Numbered from the stretch's first letter, positions 41,147 to 50,420 are shown. The stretch: 64,000 bases of DNA from Raineyella sp. LH-20 (GCF_033110965.1 NZ_CP137003.1:2356001-2420000), one strand, 5' to 3'. Translations and numbers: made by a program. Notes: generated by a model not told the origin, from the letters alone.

Positions 41147-41675
41147 GCGATTCACCGAGGAGGCTCGTCGGGTGGTTCGGCGTGCGGAAGGTGTGGCCGA
41201 CGAGCTCCGATCCGCTGAGATCGGCCCAGGGCATCTGCTGGTCGCCCTGGTGGAGACCTCGCCCGCGGTGCGGACTGCGCTCGTCGCCAGCGGCGCCGAC
41301 CCTAGGGCCGTCATCGCGACGGGGCGTGAGGTGCTGCGGGCCGGCGGCCTGGACTCGGAAGCCTTGGCGAGTCTGGGTGTCGATCTGGAGCAGGTCCGCC
41401 AGCAGGCGGACGCCGTGTTCGGCGACGGCGCACTGGATCGGGTCGGACGGGGTGGGACCGGACGGTCGAGATTCGATCGCAACGCCAAGAAGACTCTCGA
41501 ACTCGCGCTGCGGGAGACGATCCGCCTGCAGGACCGGACCATCGAGTCGCGCCATCTCTGTCTGGCCGTGCTCAGGGAGGGTGGCGAGGGCCGAGTCGTG
41601 CTGGAGCGGTCCAGCGTGGACTCGGCGACGCTACGGTCCGCTCTGGAGACGCCACAGCCGCCGACGTCGGCGTGA
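41139..41675 (+). CDS. Clp N-terminal-domain protein (ClpC2-like, no ATPase)
   Basis: 178 aa. Two Clp-N repeats: MFERFTEEARRVVRRAEGVA with IGPGHLLVALVE (residues 1-75), then RFDRNAKKTLELALRETIRL with IESRHLCLAVLREGGEG (about 105-160). There is no Walker A or AAA+ domain, so it is not a Clp ATPase. It may act as a substrate or antibiotic sponge, or as sensor of ClpC-bound ligands, as proposed for mycobacterial ClpC2 (family knowledge; inference here). ATG at 41139 overlaps the HTH stop, so the two are coupled. Not to be read as a truncated clpC: both repeats and the C-terminus are intact. Confidence 0.87.
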   Translation: MFERFTEEARRVVRRAEGVADELRSAEIGPGHLLVALVETSPAVRTALVASGADPRAVIATGREVLRAGGLDSEALASLGVDLEQVRQQADAVFGDGALDRVGRGGTGRSRFDRNAKKTLELALRETIRLQDRTIESRHLCLAVLREGGEGRVVLERSSVDSATLRSALETPQPPTSA

Positions 41676-41728
41676 TGAGAGGCCCGCGCGGCGGATCGTT
41701 GTCGTACGGTGGCTGGTGGCTGGTAGCA

Positions 41729-41776
41729 GTACCACCGGTGAGATCGTCGGCTCGTACGGTGCTGCTACTGGTGACC
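41729..41776 (+). terminator. Imperfect inverted repeat after the Clp-N gene
   Basis: GGTAGCAGTACC and, further on, GGTGCTGCTACT can pair through GGTAGCAG/CTGCTACT with a ~25-nt interior. It also carries the ACTGGTGAC string seen in the repeats after wag31 (3761-3835). Confidence 0.4.
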
Positions 41777-41853
41777 GGGCCGGGGGCTGAGATCGACGGC
41801 GATCGGCGTCGTCCGTGGTGACCGCCGTTTTCTGAGCGGGATCACTGCTGGGT

Positions 41854-41859
41854 TAGGGT
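41854..41859 (+). promoter_or_regulatory. -10 element of secG (leaderless geometry)
   Basis: TAGGGT ends 7 nt before the secG ATG at 41867. Confidence 0.5.
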
Positions 41860-41866
41860 TGTCGTC

Positions 41867-42118
41867 ATGTGGTGGCCCATCCTGACGCTCTCCATCGTGC
41901 TCGTGGTCCTGAGCGTGATCCTGACCGGGTTCATTCTTCTGCACAAGAACCGTGGTGGTGGGTTGTCCGACCTGTTCGGTGGTGGCATGTCCACCTCGAT
42001 GGGCGGATCCTCGATGGCCGAACGCAACCTCGACCGACTGACCCTCGTCATCGGCATCATCTGGTTGGCGTGCATCGTCGCGCTGCTGGTCCTCTACCGG
42101 CTCCATCCGGGCCTGTGA
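41867..42118 (+). CDS. secG: Preprotein translocase subunit SecG
   Basis: 83 aa with two transmembrane segments (about residues 3-24 and 58-78) and the typical loop HKNRGGGLSDLFGGGMSTSM. SecG is the small subunit of the SecYEG channel. In related genomes it follows tpiA directly; here 4.4 kb of other DNA lies between and secG has its own -10 hexamer 7 nt before ATG. rbpA follows 40 bases downstream. Confidence 0.96.
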   Translation: MWWPILTLSIVLVVLSVILTGFILLHKNRGGGLSDLFGGGMSTSMGGSSMAERNLDRLTLVIGIIWLACIVALLVLYRLHPGL

Positions 42119-42158
42119 CCGGCCGTACGACAAGTTTCTGGGACAGGGAGAACAACAA

Positions 42159-42515
42159 GTGATCGGTGGTAGCGCGATCCGCGGGAGCCGCGTCGGGGCC
42201 GGACCGATGGGGGAGGCCGATCGCGGCGATGCCGCCCCGCGCCGGTACGTCTCCTACTTCTGCGCGAACGGGCACGAGACCCGGCCGGCCTTCGCGGCCG
42301 AGGCCGAGATCCCGGTGGAGTGGGACTGCCCGCGGTGCGGGCTCCCGGCGAACACTGACGAGCTCAACCCGCCCCCGCCGCCCAGGACTGCGGTCTACAA
42401 GACCCACCTCGCGTACGTGAAGGAGCGTCGCTCCGACGACGAGGCCAAGGAGATCCTCGCCGAGGCGCTGCAGTCGCTGCGTGCCCGGCGCGCCGCAGGC
42501 GAGGTCATCTACTGA
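42159..42515 (+). CDS. rbpA: RNA polymerase-binding protein RbpA
   Basis: 118 aa. RbpA is an actinobacterium-specific activator that binds the principal sigma factor and stabilises the open complex. The zinc-binding RbpA core domain has YFCANGHETRPAF and WDCPRCGLPA, the C-terminal sigma-interaction domain has KTHLAYVKERRSDDEAKEIL. GTG start at 42159 with GGGAG 8 bases before. Transcribed after secG; a hairpin (42549-42579) follows. Confidence 0.96.
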   Translation: MIGGSAIRGSRVGAGPMGEADRGDAAPRRYVSYFCANGHETRPAFAAEAEIPVEWDCPRCGLPANTDELNPPPPPRTAVYKTHLAYVKERRSDDEAKEILAEALQSLRARRAAGEVIY

Positions 42516-42548
42516 TCTCTGGGCTGACCCCGCCGCGGGCCAGTGACG

Positions 42549-42579
42549 AGCGCCGCCGGGCCCGATGCCTGGCGGCGCT
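42549..42579. terminator. Hairpin between rbpA and opcA
   Basis: AGCGCCGCC (42549-42557) pairs with GGCGGCGCT (42571-42579), followed by TT. It lies between the convergent rbpA and opcA. Confidence 0.7.
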
Positions 42580-42679
42580 TTGTCGTCCCTGGGGCCTTGC
42601 CGGCGAGGCCGGTCGGCTGCTGCGCTCAACCGACCGCCGCGCCGCGGTGCTGGCCGACCCAACGGCCGACCTCGCCCGT

Positions 42680-42723
42680 GGTCAGGCCAGCGTCGCGCCG
42701 CGGTCAGGCCAGCGTCGCGCCGC
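42680..42723 (-). repeat. 22-bp perfect tandem duplication of the opcA tail
   Basis: GGTCAGGCCAGCGTCGCGCC begins both units (42680-42701 and 42702-42723), which are identical over 22 bp. The right unit holds the opcA stop (TCA at 42704-42706); the left unit is the copy beyond it. Confidence 0.85.
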
Positions 42724-43654
42724 GCCGGGACAGGTCGAGGGCGCACTGGCCGTTCTGGCGGACCATCTCGGCCAGCACCTCGGCCAGCACCACGTCGTCG
42801 TCCATCCGGCGCAGTTCCTCGGTGATCAGTTCGTCGACGTTGCGACGCCGCAGGGCCACCTTGCGCTCGGGCTGACCGGGCATCCGGTAGGCGGTGTCAT
42901 CGAGGCCGGTGCGGACGATCTCGACCGCTCCCGCCGGGGTCTGCAGCCGGGCGGCGGTGATGCCGGGGCCGGCGGTCTGGATCACGGTGACCTCGACGCC
43001 CAGTTTGAGCCCGAGCCAGGCGGCGAGCAGACTCGCGGGGGCGTTGTCGGTGCCGGCCTCGACGGTGGCGGAGGTGACCGGCTGGCGGACCTGGTCGAGG
43101 GCGGCGGCGAGCAGCGCCCGCCACGTCGTCGTACGGGTCCAGGCGAGGTCGGTGTCGCCGGCCGAGTGGTAGTACGCCCGGTCGATGATCGCCTGGGTCG
43201 GGTTCACCGCGCCGAGGGCATCGGTGATCCGACGATTGGCCAGCTTGCCGATCCGGTCGGTGAGCAGGTCCTCGGGGGCCTCATTGGGCCACCACACCAC
43301 CACCGGCAGATCGGGGACCAGGAGCGGGCGCAGCACCGAGCCGGGGTGTTCCACGGTCCGCCCCCGCATCGTGATCACGATGACGTCGCCGCGCGCCTCG
43401 GTCTCGGTCGCGGTGTGGATCGAGGCGTCCAGCCCGTCCGGGGCCTCCGGGTCGCGGATCACGATGAGGATCCGCGAGGGGTGCTCGCGGTTGGCGGCCA
43501 GCGCGGCGTTGTAGGCCTCCCAGTAGTCGTCGCGGTCGGTGGCGACGATGAACGTGTGCACCATGCCGCTGCCGGCGTTGCCCATCTCGTGGTGGTGGTG
43601 GAGCAGGGCGCCGGACACCTTGCTGGCGGTGGTGTTCTTCATTTCGATGGTCAT
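42704..43654 (-). CDS. opcA: Glucose-6-phosphate dehydrogenase assembly protein OpcA
   Basis: 316 aa. OpcA is needed for active glucose-6-phosphate dehydrogenase in actinobacteria and cyanobacteria. Recognised by MVHTFIVATDRDDYWEAYNA, HPSRILIVIRDP, LLVPDLPVVVWWPNEAP and the C-terminal GLDDTAYRMPGQPERKVALR. Start ATG at 43654 with AGGAGGAG upstream. It lies directly downstream of zwf, spacing 26 bases, as is usual. The 3' end is duplicated in tandem. Confidence 0.95.
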   Translation of the reverse strand: MTIEMKNTTASKVSGALLHHHHEMGNAGSGMVHTFIVATDRDDYWEAYNAALAANREHPSRILIVIRDPEAPDGLDASIHTATETEARGDVIVITMRGRTVEHPGSVLRPLLVPDLPVVVWWPNEAPEDLLTDRIGKLANRRITDALGAVNPTQAIIDRAYYHSAGDTDLAWTRTTTWRALLAAALDQVRQPVTSATVEAGTDNAPASLLAAWLGLKLGVEVTVIQTAGPGITAARLQTPAGAVEIVRTGLDDTAYRMPGQPERKVALRRRNVDELITEELRRMDDDVVLAEVLAEMVRQNGQCALDLSRRGATLA

Positions 43655-43680
43655 GTCGACTCCTCCTCAGCAGCGGATGG

Positions 43681-45249
43681 TCAGGGCCGGCGCCAGGCGA
43701 CGCCGTCGCGGGCGAGCATCTCCCGGGCGGATGCCGGCCCCCAGGTGCCGGGCCGGTAGATCTCGGGCTGGGTGTTCAGGCCGGCCCAGTAGTCGAGCAC
43801 CGGGTCGAGGATCCGCCAGGACTCCTCGACCTCCCGGCTGCGCGGGAACAGCGGCGGATCGCCGAGCAGCACGTCCAGGATCAGGCGTTCGTACGCCTCG
43901 GGGCTGGACTCGGTGAAGGAGGATCCGTACTCGAAGTCCATGTTGACCTCGCGGACCTCCATCTGTGTGCCGGGCGCCTTGGCACCGAACCGCAGGGTGA
44001 CCCCCTCCTCGGGCTGGATCCGCAGCACCAGGGCGTTCGCCCCGAGGGTGGAGGTGTCGTGCGCGTTGAACGGGACGAACGGCAGGTGCTTGAACTGCAG
44101 CGCGATCTCGGTGACCCGGGTCGGCATCCGCTTGCCGGTCCGCAGGTAGAACGGGACCCCGGCCCAGCGCCGGTTGTGCACATCGACGCGGATCGCGGCG
44201 TACGTCTCGGTGGTGGAGTCGGCCGGAATGCCGTCCTCCTCCAGGTAGCCCTTGACGAGCTCGCCGCCGGACCAGCCGCCGTCGTAGATGCCGCGGGCGG
44301 TGTGCTGGTCGAACCGGCGGGTGGCGCTGGTGGCCTCGAGCACCTTCTCCTTCTCGGCCCGCAGGGCGTCGGCGCCCATCCCGGTCGGCTCCTCCATCGC
44401 GGTGAGCGCGAACAGCTGCAGCAGGTGGTTCTGGATCACGTCCCGGGCCGCCCCGACGCCGTCGTAGTAGCCGGCCCGCCCGCCGATGCCGATGTCCTCG
44501 GCCATGGTGATCTGGACGTGCGACAGGTAGTTGTTGTTCCACAGCGGCTCGAACATGGTGTTCGCGAAGCGGAGGGCCAGCAGGTTCTGCACGGTCTCCT
44601 TGCCCAGGTAGTGGTCGATCCGGAACACCTGGTTCTCCTGGAAGGCCGACGACACCACCCGCTCCAGCTGCTGGGCGCTGGTCAGGTCGTGGCCGAACGG
44701 CTTCTCGATCACCACCCGCTTCCAGGAGGTGTCGGACTGCTCGGCCAGGCCGTGCTTCTTCAGCTGGTCGATCACCACCTCGAAGAATTTCGGCGGCACC
44801 GACAGGTAGAATGCGTGATTGCCGCCGGTGCCCTGGGTGCGGTCCAGGTCCTCCAGGGTCGTCTTCAGCCGGTCGAACGCCTCGTCATCGGTGAACTCGC
44901 CCTGGACGAAGCGGATGCCCGCCAGCAGCTGCTGCCAGACCTCCTCGCGGTAGGGCGTCCGGGCGTGCTCGCGGACCGCCTCACCGACCACCTGGGCGAA
45001 ATCCTGGTCCACCCAGTCGCGGCGGGCGAAGCCGACGAAGGCGAACCCCGGCGGCAGCAGCCCCCGGTTGGCCAGGTCATAGACGGCGGGCATCAGCTTC
45101 TTGCGGGCCAGGTCGCCGGTGACGCCGAACATCACCAGGACCGAGGGGCCGGCGATCCGGGGCAGCCGCCGGTCACGCTCGTCGCGCAGTGGATTGAGAT
45201 AGCGGGAGACATCCTGTGGCGGTGCCACCACAGCGCTGTCCTGGGTCAT
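43681..45249 (-). CDS. zwf: Glucose-6-phosphate 1-dehydrogenase
   Basis: 522 aa. First step of the oxidative pentose-phosphate pathway, glucose 6-phosphate to 6-phosphogluconolactone with NADP+. Signatures: the nucleotide-binding VMFGVTGDLARKKLMPAVYD, VVIEKPFGHDL, the active-site RIDHYLGKETVQN, and the conserved FANTMFEPLWNNNYLSHVQI. ATG at 45249. Part of tkt-tal-zwf-opcA on the minus strand, which supplies NADPH and pentoses. A repeat-rich gap of 295 bases separates it from tal. Confidence 0.98.
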   Translation of the reverse strand: MTQDSAVVAPPQDVSRYLNPLRDERDRRLPRIAGPSVLVMFGVTGDLARKKLMPAVYDLANRGLLPPGFAFVGFARRDWVDQDFAQVVGEAVREHARTPYREEVWQQLLAGIRFVQGEFTDDEAFDRLKTTLEDLDRTQGTGGNHAFYLSVPPKFFEVVIDQLKKHGLAEQSDTSWKRVVIEKPFGHDLTSAQQLERVVSSAFQENQVFRIDHYLGKETVQNLLALRFANTMFEPLWNNNYLSHVQITMAEDIGIGGRAGYYDGVGAARDVIQNHLLQLFALTAMEEPTGMGADALRAEKEKVLEATSATRRFDQHTARGIYDGGWSGGELVKGYLEEDGIPADSTTETYAAIRVDVHNRRWAGVPFYLRTGKRMPTRVTEIALQFKHLPFVPFNAHDTSTLGANALVLRIQPEEGVTLRFGAKAPGTQMEVREVNMDFEYGSSFTESSPEAYERLILDVLLGDPPLFPRSREVEESWRILDPVLDYWAGLNTQPEIYRPGTWGPASAREMLARDGVAWRRP

Positions 45250-45544
45250 TGTTCTCCTTCACGTCGAGGCGTCCACGTCGGAGGGTCGTCCCCACCGCAG
45301 ATTTGCTTCAGTGTTCAACAACTCTAGTGTTCACCACCAGGGCGACCGGGAGCCGTCCCGCTGGGGGCATGGCGTCGTGTCCGTCAATCAGTCAATCAGA
45401 GTGTCCGTCAGTCAGCTGGTGTCCGCAGCCGGGGACGCCACAGGGGCCGGCACCCATCGTGCCAGCCCCTGCGTTCCCTCGGTGAGGGTCAGGCCCACTG
45501 CGTCCCTCGGTGAGGGTCAGGCCCACTGCGTCCCTCGGTGAGGG
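45250..45544. other. Intergenic region zwf-tal
   Basis: 295 bases without a gene: a GTGTCCGTCA/GTCAGTCA-type short repeat (about 45378-45423), a hairpin of 13 bp with one mismatch (45441-45471, CAGGGGCCGGCAC/GTGCCAGCCCCTG) that can end tal transcription, and the tal-tail repeat (45470-45554). Confidence 0.65.
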
Positions 45545-45554
45545 TCAGGCGTCG
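45470..45554 (-). repeat. Triplicated 28-bp tail of the transaldolase gene
   Basis: TGCGTCCCTCGGTGAGGGTC opens units at 45470 (with one extra T), 45499 and 45527. The last unit holds the tal stop (TCA at 45545-45547); the other two repeat the gene end downstream. Each unit contains CCCTCGGTGAGGG, an inverted repeat. Confidence 0.85.
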
Positions 45555-46642
45555 TCGAGGGCGGTCCGGACCGTCTCGATTAGCTCGTTCCAGGAGACGA
45601 TGAACTTCTCCACGCCCTCGGTCTCCAGCACCCGGTAGACGTCGTCCAGGTCGATCCCGGCGGCCGTCAGTGCGTCGAAGACCTCCTGGGCCTCGGCGTA
45701 GTGACCGGTGATGGTGTCCGGCTGGGTCTCCCCGTGGTCGGCGAAGGCCATCATCGTCTTCTCCGGCATCGTGTTGACGACACCGTCGACGACCAGGTCG
45801 GCGACGTACATGGTGTCCGGGTAGGCCGGGTTCTTCACGCCGGTCGAGGCCCACAGCGGTCGCTGCGGGTTGGCGCCCCGGGCCGCCAGCGCCTGCCAGC
45901 GGTCGGAAGCGATGGTCTCCTCGAACAGCTTGTACGCCAGCCGGGCGTTGGCCAGGCCGGCCCGTCCGGCGAGCGACGCGTCCGCCCCGGCGGCCTGCAG
46001 CCGCTTGTCGATCTCGGTGTCCACCCGGGACACGAAGAACGAGGCGACCGAGTGGATCGTCGACAGGTCCTTGCCGGCCGCCGCGGCCTGCTCCAGACCG
46101 GCGACGTACGCGTCGATGACCTGCTGGTAGCGCTCGACGGAGAAGATCAGCGTGACGTTGACGCTGATGCCCGCGGCGATCGTCGCGGTGATCGCCGGCA
46201 GGCCCGCGAGGGTGGCCGGGATCTTGATCAGCACGTTTTCCCGGTCGACCGCCGCATGCAGCTCGGCGGCCTGGGCCACGGTGGCCTCGGTCTCGTTCGC
46301 CAGGCGGGGGTCGACCTCGATCGACACCCTGCCGTCGAAGCCCTTGGAGGCGGCGTACAGGTCGGTGAAGAGATCGCAGGCGGCGCGGACGTCGTCGGTG
46401 GTGGCGGCCCGGATGACTGCGTCCACGTCGGCGCCGGCGGCCTTGAGCTCGCGCACCTGGGCGGCGTACGCATCACCGTGCGACATCGCGCCGGCGAAGA
46501 TCGTCGGGTTGGTGGTGACCCCGCTCACCGAGTCGTTGTCGATGAGATCCTTGAGATTGCCCGAGGTCAGCCGGGCGCGGGACAGGTCGTCGAGCCAGAT
46601 GGACACCCCGGCGTCGGCCAGGGACTTCAGTCGTGCATTCAT
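45545..46642 (-). CDS. tal: Transaldolase
   Basis: 365 aa. It transfers a dihydroxyacetone unit between sedoheptulose 7-phosphate and glyceraldehyde 3-phosphate. Signatures: [31 protein letters not shown], the Schiff-base Lys in [16 protein letters not shown], and [17 protein letters not shown]. The length and sequence fit the actinobacterial subfamily. ATG at 46642; the neighbour tkt lies 31 bases upstream, so they are one operon. Its 3' end is triplicated as a tandem repeat. Confidence 0.97.
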   Translation of the reverse strand: MNARLKSLADAGVSIWLDDLSRARLTSGNLKDLIDNDSVSGVTTNPTIFAGAMSHGDAYAAQVRELKAAGADVDAVIRAATTDDVRAACDLFTDLYAASKGFDGRVSIEVDPRLANETEATVAQAAELHAAVDRENVLIKIPATLAGLPAITATIAAGISVNVTLIFSVERYQQVIDAYVAGLEQAAAAGKDLSTIHSVASFFVSRVDTEIDKRLQAAGADASLAGRAGLANARLAYKLFEETIASDRWQALAARGANPQRPLWASTGVKNPAYPDTMYVADLVVDGVVNTMPEKTMMAFADHGETQPDTITGHYAEAQEVFDALTAAGIDLDDVYRVLETEGVEKFIVSWNELIETVRTALDDA

Positions 46643-46673
46643 GGTGCTCCTTGGTGAGGATGCCGGAGGGGGA

Positions 46674-48833
46674 TCAGGCGCCGAGACGGGCCGGGCCGGA
46701 AGCCGCCCGACGGTTCGTCAGCGCAGGGCCCGCGGCCGCGGCGGCCAGCGACTCCTTGGCCGCGGCGACGACGGCCTCGGCGGTGATGCCGAACTTCTCG
46801 AACAGCAGGCCGCCGGCGGCCGAGGCTCCGTAGTGGTCCAGGCCGACCGTACGACCGGCGTCGCCGACCAGTTCGCTCCAGCCCAGCGGCAGACCGGCCT
46901 CGACGGCCACCCGCGCGCGGACGTCGGTCGGCAGCACGGCATCGCGGTAGGTGTCGTCCTGCTCGTCGAACCACTCACGGCACGGCATGGAGACGACGCG
47001 GGCCTTGACGCCTTCGCCGGCCAGCTGCTCCTGGGCGGCCAGTGCCAGCTGGACCTCGGAGCCGGTGCCGATCAGGATGACGTCCGGAGTGCCCTCGCAG
47101 TCCTTGAGGACATAGCCGCCCTTGGCCGTCTCGGTGGCCGGGGCGTACCCGTCGGTGCCGCGCGGCACGATCGGCAGGTTCTGCCGCGACAGCACCAGGG
47201 CCGCCGGCCGATCGTTGTGGCGCAGGATCTGGGCCCAGGCCTGGGCGGTCTCGTTCGCGTCGGCGGGACGTACGACGTCGAGGCCGATGATGGCGCGGTA
47301 GGCGGCCAGGTGCTCGATCGGCTGGTGGGTCGGGCCGTCCTCGCCGACACCGATGGAGTCGTGGGTCCACACGTAGGTGACCGGCAGCTTCATCAGGGCC
47401 GCGAGCCGGACCGCACCGCGCATGTAGTCGGAGAACACGAAGAACGTGCCGCCGTAGACGCGGGTGTCGCCGTGCGCGGCGATGCCGTTGAGGATCGACC
47501 CCATGGCGTGCTCGCGGATGCCGAAGTGCAGCACCCGACCGTACGGGTTGCCGGTGAACTTCTTCGACTGCCGGTTCTCCGGCAGGAAGCTGGGCTGCCC
47601 GTCGGGGGTGGTGTTGTTGGAACCGGCGAGGTCGGCCGAGCCGCCCCACAGCTCGGGCAGCACCGGGGCGAGAGCGGACAGCGTCTTGCCCGAGGCGGCA
47701 CGGGTGGCGATGCCCTTGGCGTCGGCGGCGAAGGTCGGCAGCGCCTCCTCCCAGCCCGCCGGCAGGTCCTTGGCGGCCAGCCGGTCGAAGAGGGCCTTGT
47801 TCTCCGGGTTGGCCGCGGCCCAGGCGTCGAACGCCTGCTGCCATGCCTGGTGGGCCGCCTGGCCACGGGCGACCAGACCGCGGGTGTGCGCCAGCACCTC
47901 GTCCTCGACGATGAAGTGCTGGTCGGGGTCGAAGCCGAGCAGCTCCTTGGTGGCGCGGATCTCGTCCTCGCCGATCGCGGAACCGTGCACGCCGCCGGTG
48001 CCCTGCTTGTTCGGGGCCGGCCAGCCGATGATGGTCCGCAGCCGGATGAACGACGGCTTGTCGGTGACCGCCTGGGCGGCGAGGATCGCCCGGTGCAGGC
48101 CCTCGACGTCCTCGACGTAGTCCTCGCCGGGCTTGCGCCAGTCGAGCGTCTGCACGTGCCAGCCGTACGCCTGGTAGCGCTGGGCGACGTCCTCGTTGAA
48201 CGCGATGACCGTGTCGTCCTCGATCGAGATCTCGTTCTCGTCATAGATCACGATCAGGTTGCCGAGCTGCTGGGTGCCGGCGATCGAGGAGGCCTCGCCG
48301 GAGACGCCCTCCTCCAGGTCGCCCTCCGAGCAGATCACGTACACCCGGTGGTCGAAGGGGGACGTGCCGGGGGCCGCGTCGGGGTCGAACAGGCCGCGCT
48401 CGCGGCGGGCGGCCATCGCCATGCCGACGGCGTTGCTGATGCCCTGGCCCAGCGGGCCGGTGGTGGTCTCGATCCCGGCGGTGTGGCCGTACTCGGGGTG
48501 ACCGGGGGTCTTCGAGCCCCAGGTGCGGAGCGCCTCGAGGTCGGACAGCTCGAGCCCGAAACCGCCGAGGTAGAGCTGGACGTACTGGGTGAGGGAGGAG
48601 TGGCCCGCGCTCAGCACGAAGCGGTCACGGCCGACCCAGGCGGTGTCGCTCGGGTCGTGCCGCATGATCTTCTGGAACAGCGTGTACGCGACGGGAGCGA
48701 GGCTCATCGCCGTGCCCGGGTGGCCGTTGCCCACCTTCTGGACGGCGTCGGCGGCCAACAATCGTGACGTGTTCACCGCCTTCTCGTCGGAAGCGCTCCA
48801 TTCCAGGGCACTGGTGGTGGAGGTAACGGTCAT
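46674..48833 (-). CDS. tkt: Transketolase
   Basis: 719 aa. Thiamine-diphosphate enzyme that moves two-carbon ketol units in the non-oxidative pentose-phosphate pathway. Signatures: [20 protein letters not shown] (substrate His), [38 protein letters not shown] (ThDP/Mg), the pyrimidine-domain [34 protein letters not shown], and a C-terminal [19 protein letters not shown] at 48833 with AAAGGACG before it. Divergent from ctaB, the usual actinobacterial neighbour. Confidence 0.98.
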   Translation of the reverse strand: MTVTSTTSALEWSASDEKAVNTSRLLAADAVQKVGNGHPGTAMSLAPVAYTLFQKIMRHDPSDTAWVGRDRFVLSAGHSSLTQYVQLYLGGFGLELSDLEALRTWGSKTPGHPEYGHTAGIETTTGPLGQGISNAVGMAMAARRERGLFDPDAAPGTSPFDHRVYVICSEGDLEEGVSGEASSIAGTQQLGNLIVIYDENEISIEDDTVIAFNEDVAQRYQAYGWHVQTLDWRKPGEDYVEDVEGLHRAILAAQAVTDKPSFIRLRTIIGWPAPNKQGTGGVHGSAIGEDEIRATKELLGFDPDQHFIVEDEVLAHTRGLVARGQAAHQAWQQAFDAWAAANPENKALFDRLAAKDLPAGWEEALPTFAADAKGIATRAASGKTLSALAPVLPELWGGSADLAGSNNTTPDGQPSFLPENRQSKKFTGNPYGRVLHFGIREHAMGSILNGIAAHGDTRVYGGTFFVFSDYMRGAVRLAALMKLPVTYVWTHDSIGVGEDGPTHQPIEHLAAYRAIIGLDVVRPADANETAQAWAQILRHNDRPAALVLSRQNLPIVPRGTDGYAPATETAKGGYVLKDCEGTPDVILIGTGSEVQLALAAQEQLAGEGVKARVVSMPCREWFDEQDDTYRDAVLPTDVRARVAVEAGLPLGWSELVGDAGRTVGLDHYGASAAGGLLFEKFGITAEAVVAAAKESLAAAAAGPALTNRRAASGPARLGA

Positions 48834-49086
48834 TCTGCGTCCTTTCGGCCAACCCTTCGGGACGTCCCGGCGTAGGGTGTCCCCGACATCACACCCCTGA
48901 GCCTACGCACGTCCCACGAGCGGTCGTCACCGGGCTGCCGTGAGATCGTCGCCCGCACCGGCCGGGGCGGGACGTGCGTGCCCCTCGGTCGTGTGCCGGC
49001 GATGGAACCGACACTGGGTGCGGCGCGCCTTCGCAGGTAGGGTGAGCCGAGCAGGTCCGGGGGTCGCGGACCTCCGGAAGGGAAAT
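48834..49086. other. Divergent promoter region tkt/ctaB
   Basis: 253 bases. A -10-like TAGGGT at 49038-49043 points toward ctaB. No hairpin or gene recognised. Short GC-rich repeats only. Confidence 0.4.
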
Positions 49087-50043
49087 GTGTCAGTAGTGGA
49101 CGCCCAGTCGAGGCCGGACTCCCCGGATGCAGGAGCTCTCACGGCCCCCGCGCGCGCCGGATTCATGGATGTCGTCGGGGCGTACGTACGGCTCACGAAA
49201 CCTCGGGTCATCGAACTGCTGCTGATCACCGCCGTGCCGGCCATGTTCTTGGCCGCCCGCGGTCTGCCGAACTGGCAGGACGTGCTGGTGGTGCTGATCG
49301 GTGGGTACGCCGCAGCCGGCTCGGCCAATGTCTTCAACAACGTGTACGACCGCGACATCGACGAGCAGATGCGCCGGACCCGGCGACGGCCGATCCCGCG
49401 TCACGAGATCTCCGGTCCGGCGGCGCTGGCCTTCGGCGTGGTCCTCGGGATCGTCGCGCTCGCGGTGCTCGGCCTGGGGGGCAACCTGTTGTCCGGCGCG
49501 CTGGGTCTGGCCGCGATCCTCTTCTACGTCTTGGTCTACACCATGGTGCTGAAGCGGCGGACCGCCCAGAACATCGTCTGGGGCGGCATCGCCGGCTGCT
49601 TCCCGCCGCTGATCGCGTGGACGGTGGTGACCGGCTCGATCGGCTGGGCGCCGCTGGTGATGTTCCTCATCGTCTTCTTCTGGACCCCGCCGCACACGTG
49701 GGCGCTGGCGATCCGCTACCGCGAGGACTACGCGACGGTCGACGTGCCGATGCTGCCGGTGGTCCGGCCGGCCCGAGTGGTCGCCGACCAGATCCTCGTC
49801 TACTCCGTGATCACCGTGGTGGTCACCCTGGTGCTGTGGCCGGTCGGGGGCACCGGCTGGCTCTATCCGGCCGTCGCCCTCGCGGGCGGGGCGGCCTTCC
49901 TCGGTGAGGCGATCGCGCTGTGGCGACGGGCTCGTCGTGGCCTGACCGACGCCGCGCTCAAGCCGATGCGACTGTTCCACTGGTCGAATTCCTACCTGGC
50001 GCTGGTCTTCCTCGCCCTGGCGATCGATCCGCTGATCTTCTGA
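49087..50043 (+). CDS. ctaB: Protoheme IX farnesyltransferase (heme O synthase)
   Basis: 318 aa. It attaches farnesyl to heme B to give heme O for the terminal oxidase. Polytopic UbiA-family enzyme with about nine transmembrane segments. The prenyl-diphosphate/Mg motif is NNVYDRDIDEQMRRTRRRPI and the second loop is WTPPHTWALAIRYREDYATV. Start at GTG 49087 (GAAGGGAA upstream) puts a normal N-terminus before the first segment; the upstream frame from 48940 is an extension without homology. Divergent from tkt; cytochrome oxidase genes are not in the window. Confidence 0.95.
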   Translation: MSVVDAQSRPDSPDAGALTAPARAGFMDVVGAYVRLTKPRVIELLLITAVPAMFLAARGLPNWQDVLVVLIGGYAAAGSANVFNNVYDRDIDEQMRRTRRRPIPRHEISGPAALAFGVVLGIVALAVLGLGGNLLSGALGLAAILFYVLVYTMVLKRRTAQNIVWGGIAGCFPPLIAWTVVTGSIGWAPLVMFLIVFFWTPPHTWALAIRYREDYATVDVPMLPVVRPARVVADQILVYSVITVVVTLVLWPVGGTGWLYPAVALAGGAAFLGEAIALWRRARRGLTDAALKPMRLFHWSNSYLALVFLALAIDPLIF

Positions 50044-50420
50044 CTCTGTCGTCCGTGCTGCGTCCCGCCGGGTGACTCCGCCGGACGTCGGCGGCGAGTG
50101 CTTCGCAATCGTCCCGGAGCGTCGGATGGTCCGGTGGTGTGGTTTCTCGTACATCCTGTGGAATAATTGCGCGCAGGTCGGGGCGCCGCCGGTGCCCCGG
50201 GCCGGTGAGGCAGTGCCCGTGGTGACAGCGCGGGCCCCGCTCCCTGAGACCGCGACGACCGGATCGACCGCGGCGGGGTAGGCGGGCCGCCGTCTCCCGG
50301 AGACCACCAGCTTTGTGACGCGTCGTGTGTCGTCCGCCCGCCGAACCATCGGTGCCGGCGCCGGAGACCCGCCGCGACACCTGTCACCGGTGCGGACGCC
50401 GCACCGGGTGAAGGAGAGCC
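50044..50420 (+). other. Intergenic region ctaB-rne
   Basis: 377 bases. One AT-rich spot, AATAAT (50162-50167), is a plausible -10 for rne, giving a leader of about 247 nt, as long leaders are typical of self-regulated RNase E genes. A 69-codon open frame (50072-50281) has no family features and is not called. Confidence 0.5.
50162..50167 (+). promoter_or_regulatory. Candidate -10 of rne
   Basis: AATAAT, the closest TATAAT match in the interval, inside GGAATAATTG. No clear -35. Confidence 0.35.

Noticed and set aside
41139-41675. Truncated clpC gene
   Set aside because: Both Clp-N repeats and a normal C-terminus are present, the gene is coupled to its own regulator, and ATPase-less Clp-N proteins are a known family. 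It is not a fragment.
37493-41866. Insertion sequence or prophage in the islet
   Set aside because: No transposase, integrase, terminase or structural gene is found. Only repeats and small accessory genes are present, so I call it an islet without claiming a mechanism.
50072-50281. 69-codon open frame between ctaB and rne
   Set aside because: No ribosome site, no family resemblance and composition like the surrounding intergenic DNA. I could not support it as a gene.
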